The notes: a model not told the origin generated them from the sequence alone. Shown: positions 42,181 to 51,222, counted from the first letter of the stretch. The stretch: DNA of 64,000 bases from Bacillota bacterium (GCA_023393115.1 JAEWMS010000085.1:62001-126000); one strand, 5' to 3'. A program made the numbers and translations.

Positions 42181-43311
42181 TCATTCCATATTACGGGGTA
42201 AAGTAACTTTGAACTCGGTAAATAACTCATTGCTTTCTGCTGATATGGATCCTCCATGCAGAACAATAATTTCTTTAGCTATGGCCAGCCCAAGTCCGGT
42301 TCCTCCTGTATTACTGGACCTGGCTGTATCCAGACGATAGAATTTCTCAAATATTGAATCCAGCTTATCCGCCGGAATAGTTTTACCTCTGTTTCTGAAT
42401 TTTACAACGACGTCCTCACCCTGTTCCATAGCAGAAATTGTAATAGTGCTATTTTCATAGCTATAGGCCGAGGCATTCTTAAGGATATTGTTAAATACCC
42501 GTCCCAGTTTATCGGAATCTGCATAAATCATAATATTTTCAGCTGCTTCCACAACAGCTTCTTTATTGTCGGGTGAAAGTATCGGATAGAATTCGTCGGC
42601 CATCTGCTCCAGCATCATAGTTAAATTTACATCTTCTTTTACAAGAGATATGGTTTGAAGATTAAACCTTGTTATTTCAAAAAATTCATTTATCAGCTGT
42701 TCAAGGTGATATGCCTTTTCAAGAGTTATTCCGGTATACTTGACCCTTTGTTCCATAGGCATATCCGGAGCCTCATTTAGAAGACTCAGGTAACCAATAA
42801 CAGATGTAAGCGGTGTCTTTATGTCATGGGCAAGATAAACTACCAGGTCATTTTTTCTTCGTTCGCTTTCCATTGCAGCTGATCGTCTTTTTTCAAGAGT
42901 ATTTTTGACCGTATTAAGTTTCTTTTCCATGAATTCAAGCTCCCGGGGAAAGGTAATGGGCTCTTCAGACTCATTTACAAGCTGGTCTATACCGTCACTG
43001 ATTTGCTTGAAATAACGGGTATACCTGGACATTGAAATATATATAAATATCAATAGAAGAAAAACAAATCCGATTCCAAGCAGCAACCCCTTATTGTATC
43101 TGAAAATATTTGCGTATATGTCAGCAGCTGACCAGTAATCAATTTTTAATATTTTTTGGGCCAAAGCAACAAAACCTTCTGCAAAGGGCTCCTGTAATGC
43201 ATTATCAATTAAAAAGTATAGGATGAACAGTCCGACAATAACTGTTATCAAACCCGTCAGTAGTATTTGAGACAGTATTTTTATTTTTACCCGCCTGAAA
43301 TCATTTTTCAA
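42181..43311 (-). CDS. vanS: VanS-type sensor histidine kinase
   Basis: The 376-residue kinase has two membrane helices (about 13-33 and 75-95) around a short extracytoplasmic loop, a phospho-acceptor His in LVVYLAHDIKTPLTSVIGYL (near 160) and an HATPase domain (NILKNASAYS, GTGLGLAIAKEII). The LAHDIKTPLTSVIGYLSLL segment (here cut to fit) is characteristic of VanS of the C/E/G types. The TTG start at 43311 overlaps vanR by 11 nt; its ribosome site is weak. It looks intact although its target genes are destroyed. It may sense glycopeptides or control other envelope genes. Confidence 0.85.
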   Translation of the reverse strand: MKNDFRRVKIKILSQILLTGLITVIVGLFILYFLIDNALQEPFAEGFVALAQKILKIDYWSAADIYANIFRYNKGLLLGIGFVFLLLIFIYISMSRYTRYFKQISDGIDQLVNESEEPITFPRELEFMEKKLNTVKNTLEKRRSAAMESERRKNDLVVYLAHDIKTPLTSVIGYLSLLNEAPDMPMEQRVKYTGITLEKAYHLEQLINEFFEITRFNLQTISLVKEDVNLTMMLEQMADEFYPILSPDNKEAVVEAAENIMIYADSDKLGRVFNNILKNASAYSYENSTITISAMEQGEDVVVKFRNRGKTIPADKLDSIFEKFYRLDTARSSNTGGTGLGLAIAKEIIVLHGGSISAESNELFTEFKVTLPRNME

Positions 43312-43996
43312 TCTTATAACCCACTCCCCACACAGTTTTTATAAACCTGGGATTGCCTGCAGGCTCCTTCATTTTTTCCCTGAGATGTCTGATATGTACC
43401 ATAACAGTATTATTACTGCCGGTGAAATATTTTTCACCCCATACCTCCTGAAAAAGCCTTTCGGAGCTGATAACCTGACCTCTGTTTTCGCAAAGCAACC
43501 AGAGAATTGAAAATTCCAAAGGAGTAAGAAAAAGAGGTGATTCATTTAAAGTACACTGATGAGTTTTCCTGTTCATAACAAGACCCGACATCTCAAGAAT
43601 GTCACTATTCTGCTGGATACCTTCGTTATATCTTGTGAATCGTCTAAGCTGAGCCTTTACGCGGGCTACCATTTCCAATGGACTGAAGGGCTTGGTAATA
43701 TAGTCATCAGCACCGAGGGTCAGTCCTGTTATCTTATCCATTTCTTCAACTTTTGCCGTCAACATGATGACCGGAAAATTATGCTTTTCTCTTATTCTTT
43801 TGCAAAGTGTAAAACCATCCATTTCGGGCATCATAACATCAAGAACGGCCAGGTCATACTTATTGTTATCTATGCTGCTCAAAGCCTCTATGGGGCTATA
43901 ATACTTACTTACCGTGAAATTTTCATTCTTCAGGTAAAGTTCAACAAGATCTGCAATTTCCTTTTCATCATCCACAACAAGTATATTAATACTCAT
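43301..43996 (-). CDS. vanR: VanR-type response regulator
   Basis: The 231-residue OmpR-family regulator has a receiver with Asp53 (AVLDVMMPEMDG) and Lys in YITKPFSPLE, and a winged helix domain with LTPLEFSILWLLCENRGQV and NTVMVHIRHLREKM. The stretches KEIADLVELYLKNENFTV, TGLTLGADDYITKPF and IKTVWGVGYKIEK are very like VanR of vanC/E/G clusters. It precedes vanS with an 11-nt overlap. It is intact. Confidence 0.88.
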   Translation of the reverse strand: MSINILVVDDEKEIADLVELYLKNENFTVSKYYSPIEALSSIDNNKYDLAVLDVMMPEMDGFTLCKRIREKHNFPVIMLTAKVEEMDKITGLTLGADDYITKPFSPLEMVARVKAQLRRFTRYNEGIQQNSDILEMSGLVMNRKTHQCTLNESPLFLTPLEFSILWLLCENRGQVISSERLFQEVWGEKYFTGSNNTVMVHIRHLREKMKEPAGNPRFIKTVWGVGYKIEK

Positions 43997-44147
43997 TCTA
44001 TCTGTACCACCTCATCTTAATAATAGATACTTCATATTATCTGTTACTAAAAATTATAGCATACAAATCACCGGAGATTTATTACAAGATATTAAGAATT
44101 CCTTAATTTTCCTTGATTTTACTTTCTTTTTATTTATTGTTTGTTAT

Positions 44148-45539
44148 TTATCCTTGAAACGGTAAAGTAACTGTGAATTCTGCGCCTTTATTCTCACCAC
44201 TTTTTACCTCTATGGTACCTCCATGGGCAGCGACAATAGCCCTGGTTATTGTTAAACCTATTCCTGAGCTTCCAGTGAGCCTGTTTCTGGACTTGTCAGC
44301 CCTATATAGCCTTTCAAATATATATGGAATATCCTCCTCCGGAATACCTTGTCCGTTATCTTTTATCATCATTTTGACAGAATCATTTTGTGACTCTATG
44401 TTTATCGTAACGAGACCGCCTTCAGGAGTGTATTTAAGAGCATTTGACAATAAATTTACAATTACCTGACTGATTTTATCACGATCTGCGTATATTTCAG
44501 TACTTGTGCCATCAAACTCCATACTTATTCCTTTGCTTAAGAATTGACTTTCGAAATTCTGAAGGAGTCTCTTTACATGTTCGGTTATATCAAACAATTC
44601 CTTTTCAAGCACAAGCTCATCATTTTCATATTTTGTTAGCTTTTCAAGATCTCCCACCATTTTACCTATGCGCACGATTTCTTCATGACAGCTCTTTAAC
44701 CGTTCGCTGTCAGCAGTCCAAATTCCATCTATCATAGCTTCCATATGACTTTGGAGAGTTGCCAGAGGGGTTCTCAGTTCATGAGCCAGATCCCCTGTCA
44801 TCCTTTTTCTCAGGGCCTCCTGCTTTTCAAGAGAGTCAGCAAGCTGATTAACAGTTATGGTCAATTCATTTATTTCAGTGGTTGTGGAGTTCTGAGATAT
44901 TCTTTCAGAGTAATACCCCTTTGAGATTGATTTGGCAGCTGCTATAACCTTTGATATAGGTGAACTCAGCCTTCTTGACATAATCCAACCCAAAATTAAC
45001 GCAAAAGCAAGTGAAAAAACACCAACCCCTATAAGTACATTATTGAATGCCGCCATAAAAGCCTGGTCATGTTCATTAAGGTAATTAGGGCCATAAGTAC
45101 CTATCTCTACAACACCAACTTTATTCAGCTTATAGTTTAAGGAATATGGGACCTCCATATAACCGGAAGCTTTTGCTCCAGTAATGCCGTTGGCGTTATA
45201 AGCCATGTGTTCGATTATTTTTTGACACATTCCATTGTTATGCTCTTTAGCATCCCAAAGTGTATTTCCATTTATGTCTTTAACTACAATAATTATTCCG
45301 TTAAGGAGGTAACTTTCTCCTATAGATTCAATGTAATCTAAATTCCAACTATTGTTTCCTTTATATTGAGCTGCCAGTGTGGTAACTATCTCTTTGTTTC
45401 TAAGCTGTTGGTTCTCATTAACATATTCTTTAAAATGCTTTTCAACAAACATATTCGTCAGAATACTAATCAGAAAAACAATAATCACTGCGGCAATAAT
45501 ATATGAAATGGTTAGCTTTGAACGCAAGCTGTTTCCCAT
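44148..45539 (-). CDS. HAMP-containing sensor histidine kinase (BaeS/CopS-like)
   Basis: The 463-residue kinase has membrane helices at about 8-30 and 165-188, a periplasm-facing domain of about 135 residues, a HAMP domain (SRRLSSPISKVIAAAKSISK), the phospho-acceptor His in LAHELRTPLATLQSH (near 255) and an HATPase domain (NLLSNALKYTPEGG, GQGIPEEDIPYIFERL). GGGGTG lies 5 nt before the ATG. Its regulator is 82 nt upstream, and the copper operon lies beyond that, so a metal or envelope-stress signal is a reasonable guess. Confidence 0.9.
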   Translation of the reverse strand: MGNSLRSKLTISYIIAAVIIVFLISILTNMFVEKHFKEYVNENQQLRNKEIVTTLAAQYKGNNSWNLDYIESIGESYLLNGIIIVVKDINGNTLWDAKEHNNGMCQKIIEHMAYNANGITGAKASGYMEVPYSLNYKLNKVGVVEIGTYGPNYLNEHDQAFMAAFNNVLIGVGVFSLAFALILGWIMSRRLSSPISKVIAAAKSISKGYYSERISQNSTTTEINELTITVNQLADSLEKQEALRKRMTGDLAHELRTPLATLQSHMEAMIDGIWTADSERLKSCHEEIVRIGKMVGDLEKLTKYENDELVLEKELFDITEHVKRLLQNFESQFLSKGISMEFDGTSTEIYADRDKISQVIVNLLSNALKYTPEGGLVTINIESQNDSVKMMIKDNGQGIPEEDIPYIFERLYRADKSRNRLTGSSGIGLTITRAIVAAHGGTIEVKSGENKGAEFTVTLPFQG

Positions 45540-45542
45540 TTT

Positions 45543-45571
45543 TTCACCCCTTCACTATTCACCCTTAACTG
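45543..45571 (-). repeat. Short 7-bp repeat array before the kinase gene
   Basis: Plus-strand units TTCACTA, TTCACCC, TTAACTG follow a TTCACCCC copy, directly upstream of the kinase start. They belong to the same family as 45604-45631. Confidence 0.5.
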
Positions 45572-45603
45572 CTTTAATCCGGCTTGAAGCAAGCCTACCA
45601 TAA

Positions 45604-45631
45604 CTTTTCACTTTTCACCTTTCACTCTTCA
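45604..45631 (-). repeat. 7-bp tandem array through the stop codon of the response regulator gene
   Basis: Four heptamers, CTTTTCA, CTTTTCA, CCTTTCA, CTCTTCA (plus strand), contain the TGA stop (45622-45624) at the end of the third unit. On the coding strand they read as AGTGAAG/AGTGAAA and give the C-terminus Ser-Glu-Glu. The array at 61981-62008 does the same to another gene. Confidence 0.75.
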
Positions 45632-46317
45632 CTAAATAATCTATACCCAACACCGTGAACTGTATGCAAATACCTGGGTACTTTAGGGTCATCCTCTATT
45701 TTCTGTCTAAGGTTCTTAATATGTGTATCTACCGTTCTGTCAAAACCCTCAAAATCTTCACCAAGGGCAATACTTATCAATTCTTCTCTAGTAAAGGTTT
45801 TGTTTGGATACTTTATCATTGCCAGCAGAATTTTATATTCATTTGGAGTGAGATTAACTGCGATATCCCTCTTTTTGACCTCATGCTTGTGGTTATCGAT
45901 TACAATATCTCCAAGCTCTACAACATTTTGCGTTACTGGTTCGTCATAACTCCTTCTTAGTACTGCTGCCACTCTTGCTACAAGCTGTCTTGGGCTGAAG
46001 GGCTTTAGTACATAATCATCAGCTCCGATATCCAAACCTTTTAAAATATCTTCCTCTTCCACTTTCGCAGTTAGCATTATAATAGGGATATTAGACACTC
46101 TCCTGATATTTTCGCAGATTTCTTCGCCTGTAATATCGGGAAGCATAAGATCCAAAATAACAAGGTCAGGGGCAACATCTTCAAATACAGCCATGGCCTC
46201 GTTGCCGCTATATGCGGTATATACTTGGTATCCACTGTGTTGAAGATATGATTTTAATACTTCCACTATTTTTTGTTCATCATCAACTACAAGTATCTTT
46301 TTCTTTATATTTATCAT
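45622..46317 (-). CDS. OmpR-family response regulator (partner of the HAMP kinase)
   Basis: The 231-residue regulator has a receiver with Asp56 (LVILDLMLPDITG) and Lys in YVLKPFSPRQ and a winged helix output domain (LTPNEYKILLAMI, DTHIKNLRQKIE, VHGVGYRLF). AGGAG precedes the ATG. It lies 250 nt downstream of the copper operon and heads the regulator/kinase unit. A TTGTAC-TTAC-GTACAA palindrome lies in its upstream region. Confidence 0.92.
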   Translation of the reverse strand: MINIKKKILVVDDEQKIVEVLKSYLQHSGYQVYTAYSGNEAMAVFEDVAPDLVILDLMLPDITGEEICENIRRVSNIPIIMLTAKVEEEDILKGLDIGADDYVLKPFSPRQLVARVAAVLRRSYDEPVTQNVVELGDIVIDNHKHEVKKRDIAVNLTPNEYKILLAMIKYPNKTFTREELISIALGEDFEGFDRTVDTHIKNLRQKIEDDPKVPRYLHTVHGVGYRLFSEE

Positions 46318-46395
46318 TTGTTCTCCTAGTGAACTGATATAAAAATTATACTATTCTTTTATTTGATTCTAACCATGCTTCCACATTTCTATAAG

Positions 46396-46411
46396 TTGTA
46401 CTTACGTACAA
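46396..46411. promoter_or_regulatory. Palindrome upstream of the response regulator
   Basis: TTGTAC-TTAC-GTACAA is a perfect 6-bp inverted repeat with a 4-nt centre, 79 nt upstream of the regulator ATG. It could be an operator; the protein that would bind is unknown. Confidence 0.35.
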
Positions 46412-46494
46412 TCTTTAAGTAATGGTTATTTTATTCAGCTTTCAAAGTCAAAAATAAATAAATCTTCTAAAATGATCCTTTCGGTTCACCTCTA

Positions 46495-46535
46495 TAAAGA
46501 TACCCCGCTTCAAGCTTCTGAAACGAGGTGCTTTA
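46495..46535 (-). terminator. Probable terminator of the copper operon
   Basis: On the minus strand AAAGCACCTCG and CGGGGTATCTTT can form an imperfect stem around a second small palindrome, 33 nt downstream of copZ. Confidence 0.55.
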
Positions 46536-46567
46536 TTTTGATATTTTATCAATTTTGAAGAGTGTAA

Positions 46568-46783
46568 TTATTTGACTACATCGTAGCCCTGATCTTCAAT
46601 GGCATCCATAATAGACTTCCCGGTTACCTTTTCAGGATCAAATTCAACAGTTACCTTTTTGTTTGCCAGGTCAACCGAAACCTTATCGACTCCGTTTAAC
46701 GCTCCGACAGCCTTTTTTACACTGTTTTCACAGTGGCTGCAGGACATTCCCTCTACCTTTATTTCAGTTATTTCTTTTGCCAT
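46568..46783 (-). CDS. copZ: CopZ-like copper chaperone (HMA domain)
   Basis: The 71-residue protein is one heavy-metal-associated domain with GMSCSHCENSVKKAV; the two Cys bind Cu(I) for delivery to CopA. The ATG at 46783 has GGAGGAG 6 nt upstream; an upstream ATG overlaps that site. It begins 30 nt after the end of copA and is the last gene of the operon. Confidence 0.92.
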   Translation of the reverse strand: MAKEITEIKVEGMSCSHCENSVKKAVGALNGVDKVSVDLANKKVTVEFDPEKVTGKSIMDAIEDQGYDVVK

Positions 46784-46813
46784 AAAAATCTCCTCCATAT
46801 CTCTTATTATATA

Positions 46814-49237
46814 TTATTTCTTATTAGTCTTGAAGCGCTTCAAACTAAGTGAATTTGTGACAACCGATACTGAGCTGAACGCCATTGCACCACCTGCTAT
46901 AATGGGACTCAATAAGCCGAAAGCTGCAAAAGGTATTCCTATTACATTATATATAAATGCCCAAAACAGGTTTTGCTTAATCTTTTGCATTGTTTTCTTG
47001 GACAACTTTATTGCTGTGGGAATAGAACGCAAATCACCGCTCATTAATGTTATATCTGCAGCCTCAATGGCCACATCTGTACCGGTACCAATTGCCAAAC
47101 CTATATCAGCCGTTGCTAGTGCCGGTGCATCGTTTATGCCGTCGCCAACCATTCCCACAATTCTGCCCTGCTTCTTTAGCTTTTCAACTTCTTCAGCCTT
47201 ATTTTCTGGGAGAACCTCAGCGAGAACATTTGTAATACCCACCTGTTTCGCTATTGCAGCTGCAGTTCTCTTATTGTCACCGGTAATCATATAGACTTCA
47301 ATTCCCATTTTCAGCAGCTCTTCAATTGCCGCTTTTGAGTTTTCCTTTACAGTATCAGCAACAGCAAGGACGGCTTCAGCCTTATTATTTATAGCCATGA
47401 GCATGGCAGTCTTACCTTCATCCTCCAATGCTGAAATAATGTTTTCTATATTTTCGATGTTGATTCCTTTTTCCATTAAAAGTTTCCGTGTCCCGATGTA
47501 TAATTCCTTATCACCCGCAACAGCTTTTATACCCCTGCCGGGAATTGCCTCAAACCCATCTGGATCAGAGATATTTCCGTAAACTGATTTACCTTTTTCA
47601 TATATGGCCACTCCTAATGGATGTTCAGAACTTTTCTCTGAGATTGCAGCCAGTTTAAGAAGCTCGTTTCGGTCCAATTTATTCAGGGAAATAATATCTG
47701 TTACTTCCGGCTTACCTTTTGTAATAGTCCCTGTTTTATCTAGTACAATACTATTTAGTTTGTATGCTCTTTCAAGATGTTCGCCACCCTTAATAAGAAT
47801 ACCGTTTTCAGCACCTTTTCCTGTACCTACCATGATTGCTGTGGGAGTTGCCAAACCCAGTGCACAGGGACATGCAATAACTAGAACCGAAACTGCACTG
47901 ACTATGGCTCCGGTTAAATCGCCAGCTGCTAAATACCATATAAGGAAGGTAACCAAAGCTATTCCAATTACTACAGGTACAAAAATACCTGACACCTGAT
48001 CGGCAATCTTCTGTATTGGAGCTTTTGACCCCTGGGCATCTTCAACCATTTTAATTATCTGGGATAACGCGGTATCTTTTCCTATCTTTGTTGCTTCAAA
48101 CTTAAATGTACCGAATTTATTAATTGTGGCACCGATAACGGTATCCCCTATTTTCTTTTCAACCGGGAGACTTTCACCAGTAAGCATCGATTCATCTATT
48201 GAGGAATTACCTTCGACAATTTTTCCGTCTACAGGAATTTTTTCACCAGGTCTTACTACGACAATATATCCAACCTCCACCTCTTCAACAGGTATGTCTT
48301 TTTCAATACCATCGATAATTACCCTGGCAGTTTTGGCCTGAAGCCCCATTAGTTTCTTTATGGCTTCGGAGGTTTTACCTTTTGCAACTGCTTCAAAATA
48401 CTTTCCAAGCAGTATTAAGGTAATAATTACAGCACCTGCTTCAAAATATAAATCCTTCATCATTACGCCTGGCTCGGCAGGTACAAAGAAGGCATTGTAA
48501 ATACTAAAGAAGTATGCTGAAGAAGTACCCATAACAATTAATACATCCATGTTGGCACTTTTCGCCTTTAAAGCGTGATATGCATTTTTATAGAATCTGA
48601 ACCCTATTATAAATTGAACAGGAGTAGCAATTATCAGTTGGAAATATTCATTATGGAGAAAAGCTACATCTATTTTCAGTAGCGAAAGAAGCATTGCCAA
48701 TATCAGCGGAGAGCTTAAAACAGCTGAGGCTACCAAATCAATTCTCAATTTTTTTATTTCTTTCTCTCTTTGTGCTTTTTCTCTGTCTTGAGATACATCC
48801 TCCACCTTTTCTGCCTTATATCCGAGATTTTCGACTACATTGATTATATCTGAAACTTTTACCACTGAAGTATCAAATTCTACCGCTGCTTTTTCAGTTG
48901 CCAGATTTACAGCAGCCATTGATACACCTTTCATCCTCCCTAGCCGTTTTTCAATCTTTGCAGAACAAGCTGCACAACTCATACCAGTTATTTTTAATTC
49001 AACTTTGCCCTGATTTTTTGGAGCTTCCTGAAGGACATCATATCCCAGCTTTTTCACAGTCTCAATTATTTTATTGGAATCTATCTGCATATCTTCGTAT
49101 TCCACAGTTGCCTTTTCTACAGCAAAATTAACATTTGCCTGTTTTATTCCTTCTAATTTGTTTAGTCCTTTTTCAATTCGTGCGGCACAGGCTGCACAGG
49201 ACATCCCGGTTATATTAAAGTTCTCTTTTCTTTCCAT
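46814..49237 (-). CDS. copA: Copper-translocating P1B-type ATPase CopA
   Basis: This 807-residue ATPase exports Cu(I). It has two N-terminal HMA domains (GMSCAACAARIEKGL near 11 and GMSCAACSAKIEKRL near 84), eight membrane helices, the TGES loop (MLTGESLPVEKK), the ion-binding CPC motif (ACPCALGLATPTAIM, near 460), the phosphorylation motif DKTGTITKG (near 500), SEHPLG and GDGINDAPAL. All catalytic residues are kept. It is preceded by the HMA-TauE-cupredoxin gene (42 nt) and followed by copZ. Confidence 0.96.
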   Translation of the reverse strand: MERKENFNITGMSCAACAARIEKGLNKLEGIKQANVNFAVEKATVEYEDMQIDSNKIIETVKKLGYDVLQEAPKNQGKVELKITGMSCAACSAKIEKRLGRMKGVSMAAVNLATEKAAVEFDTSVVKVSDIINVVENLGYKAEKVEDVSQDREKAQREKEIKKLRIDLVASAVLSSPLILAMLLSLLKIDVAFLHNEYFQLIIATPVQFIIGFRFYKNAYHALKAKSANMDVLIVMGTSSAYFFSIYNAFFVPAEPGVMMKDLYFEAGAVIITLILLGKYFEAVAKGKTSEAIKKLMGLQAKTARVIIDGIEKDIPVEEVEVGYIVVVRPGEKIPVDGKIVEGNSSIDESMLTGESLPVEKKIGDTVIGATINKFGTFKFEATKIGKDTALSQIIKMVEDAQGSKAPIQKIADQVSGIFVPVVIGIALVTFLIWYLAAGDLTGAIVSAVSVLVIACPCALGLATPTAIMVGTGKGAENGILIKGGEHLERAYKLNSIVLDKTGTITKGKPEVTDIISLNKLDRNELLKLAAISEKSSEHPLGVAIYEKGKSVYGNISDPDGFEAIPGRGIKAVAGDKELYIGTRKLLMEKGINIENIENIISALEDEGKTAMLMAINNKAEAVLAVADTVKENSKAAIEELLKMGIEVYMITGDNKRTAAAIAKQVGITNVLAEVLPENKAEEVEKLKKQGRIVGMVGDGINDAPALATADIGLAIGTGTDVAIEAADITLMSGDLRSIPTAIKLSKKTMQKIKQNLFWAFIYNVIGIPFAAFGLLSPIIAGGAMAFSSVSVVTNSLSLKRFKTNKK

Positions 49238-49279
49238 AAGTATTTTCCCTTCTACACGCTGAACTAAATGATGTGCTTA

Positions 49280-51196
49280 TTATCCGCAGCATCCTCCGCC
49301 CAATCCACTATCAACCGACCCAGGATCAAAATTATCAACCTCATCTCTGACTTCTTCCATATCAAAATTATTAATATCGTCTACCACTTTTATATACCCA
49401 TTTAGCATTCCCATCCAACAACTAAAATCAAAATCATCCTCGGGAATAAATTCAATCTTATTCTCACCTTCAGTCAGATCGATACCTGCACCGTAATTCG
49501 AAAAAATAATTCTATTATTGCAGCTGTTTATTTGTTCCCCGTTAAAATTTATAACTGTATTAACACCTTTTTGAATAACAGCTACGGCAGGTGAATAGCC
49601 ATAATCATTAACATTTAATGTTACACTCTGTACTCCGTCCTTTATTTTTCCAACTGCTATTTCATCTGTTGGAATGTTACCGTTATAAAATTCGGTAGCT
49701 TTCGATCCTGCAGCACAGCAGCCGCCCCCAAAATCAGCAGTTTCGGATATAATACCATTAAAATCGCTCTCACTTTCAGAATCTAAATCCTGTTCAGTCA
49801 AGTTAGATACATCTGAGACAACCTTAATATTGCTGCTTATCATACCCATCCAGCAGGTATAAACGAAATTACCTTCCTCCTGGGGAGTGAATTCAATGAA
49901 ATTGTCGCCGATGGTAAGCTCCTTCTGTATATTATACTCCGGAATGGTTATTGGATTATTACATCCGTTAAGATCACCTTCCTCAACTTTGATATTCCAC
50001 TTAACAGGCACTCCTTTTTGTACAGTTATAGGAGAATAACTGCCTGCTTCGAGCTTGGTAGTGACTGTTTGCACTTCGTCCTCAAGCTTTGCTACATTTG
50101 AAGAAACAGTTGAAGCACTCAAAACCGAGTTTACAAAATCTATCCCTGAAAGATTTAACCCTCTGTTCATCATTACTATACCCAGTATCATTACCAGAAC
50201 GGCACTTACCTTCAACATTTTATGAGTAAACTTCCTGCTAAGTAAGGAGCTAACTGCTCCAAACCCAAACATTAGCGGTACTGTACCCAGGCTGAAAAGG
50301 AACATGGATAAAGCACCTGTAACAAAACTCCCCATGCCTAAAGCATATAATTGCATAGCCTGAAGAGGGCCACAAGGCATCAGCCCATTTAGAAGACCCA
50401 CGAAAAGAGGTCCTTTACTGCCGGTATTGCTGTGAACTTTTTTTCCCAGAAATTTAGGTAGCCTCGGATTAAGCTTTCTCAGCCATGGGAAAATATTCAA
50501 CATATTAAGTCCCATTATTATCATAAAGAGACCGGAAATAACCGCAACAATCCCCTTAGCCGTACCTGAGAAGCTGACCACAGAACCAAGTGCCCCTACA
50601 ATACCTCCCACAACAGTATAGGCAATTACTCTTCCAAGATTATACAGCAGGCTTGGTTTCAGTTTTGAAGCTTTTGTAGCTGATGAACTATTGGAAACAC
50701 CGGAATTATATTGAACGCAAACCGATAGATTAATTCCTCCACACATAGCAATACAGTGCAAGGAAGTCATTAAGCCTATGACAAATAGTATACCATAACC
50801 CATGGACTGATCAACTTTTGGAATGAAATTGAAACCAATAGTATTGTTAATTATTATATATAGAGCGAAAATAATAATTACGGCACCAATCAGCTGTCCG
50901 ATATTCTTCCCGTCTTCACTTCCCTTTTCAGAACCCTTCTGTACTGGTGAATCAAAAGAAGAATTGTTCAAAGGATTATTTATAACCCTATAATTCAATT
51001 TTTCTATTGCCTCAATTATTCCCTCGAGCCTTATTATTTTTGAATCATACGTTACATAGACATTGGCGCTGTTAAAAATCGCTTTAACCTCTTCGATGCC
51101 TTCAAGTTTTTTAAGTGTATTTTCAATACGTGTTTCACAGCCGGTACAAGTCATACCATCAATATGAAGCACTCTTCTGATTATATTCTTTTCCAT
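49280..51196 (-). CDS. HMA-TauE/DsbD-like-tandem cupredoxin fusion protein
   Basis: This 638-residue protein joins several modules. Residues 1-70 are an HMA metal-binding domain (GMTCTGCETRIENTL). A helix follows near 95-118, then a sulfite-exporter TauE/SafE (UreH/DsbD-like) core with about six helices to residue 365 (TSLHCIAMCGGINLSV; LNGLMPCGPLQAMQLYALG). After that come two related cupredoxin-like domains (about 380-462 and 530-610), each with a CNN motif and CWMGM (GCNNPITIPEY...TCWMGM; SCNNRIIFSNY...SCWMGM). The linker (GGGCCAAGS) and C-terminal end (GGGCCG) add further Cys pairs. It lies between a DUF2318 gene and copA. I infer a role in copper or thiol-redox handling at the membrane, possibly delivering Cu across it. 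Confidence 0.85.
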   Translation of the reverse strand: MEKNIIRRVLHIDGMTCTGCETRIENTLKKLEGIEEVKAIFNSANVYVTYDSKIIRLEGIIEAIEKLNYRVINNPLNNSSFDSPVQKGSEKGSEDGKNIGQLIGAVIIIFALYIIINNTIGFNFIPKVDQSMGYGILFVIGLMTSLHCIAMCGGINLSVCVQYNSGVSNSSSATKASKLKPSLLYNLGRVIAYTVVGGIVGALGSVVSFSGTAKGIVAVISGLFMIIMGLNMLNIFPWLRKLNPRLPKFLGKKVHSNTGSKGPLFVGLLNGLMPCGPLQAMQLYALGMGSFVTGALSMFLFSLGTVPLMFGFGAVSSLLSRKFTHKMLKVSAVLVMILGIVMMNRGLNLSGIDFVNSVLSASTVSSNVAKLEDEVQTVTTKLEAGSYSPITVQKGVPVKWNIKVEEGDLNGCNNPITIPEYNIQKELTIGDNFIEFTPQEEGNFVYTCWMGMISSNIKVVSDVSNLTEQDLDSESESDFNGIISETADFGGGCCAAGSKATEFYNGNIPTDEIAVGKIKDGVQSVTLNVNDYGYSPAVAVIQKGVNTVINFNGEQINSCNNRIIFSNYGAGIDLTEGENKIEFIPEDDFDFSCWMGMLNGYIKVVDDINNFDMEEVRDEVDNFDPGSVDSGLGGGCCG

Positions 51197-51222
51197 ATAA
51201 CCTAACCTCCACGTAGACTAGA

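Noticed and set aside
42181..43996. Generic two-component system unrelated to van genes
   Set aside because: Several long stretches match VanR/VanS of C/E/G types, and two van-like gene scraps lie immediately downstream.
46599..47294. Plus-strand frame of about 230 codons opposite copZ and copA
   Set aside because: It runs antisense through conserved P-type ATPase codons and spans two genes; no start signal.
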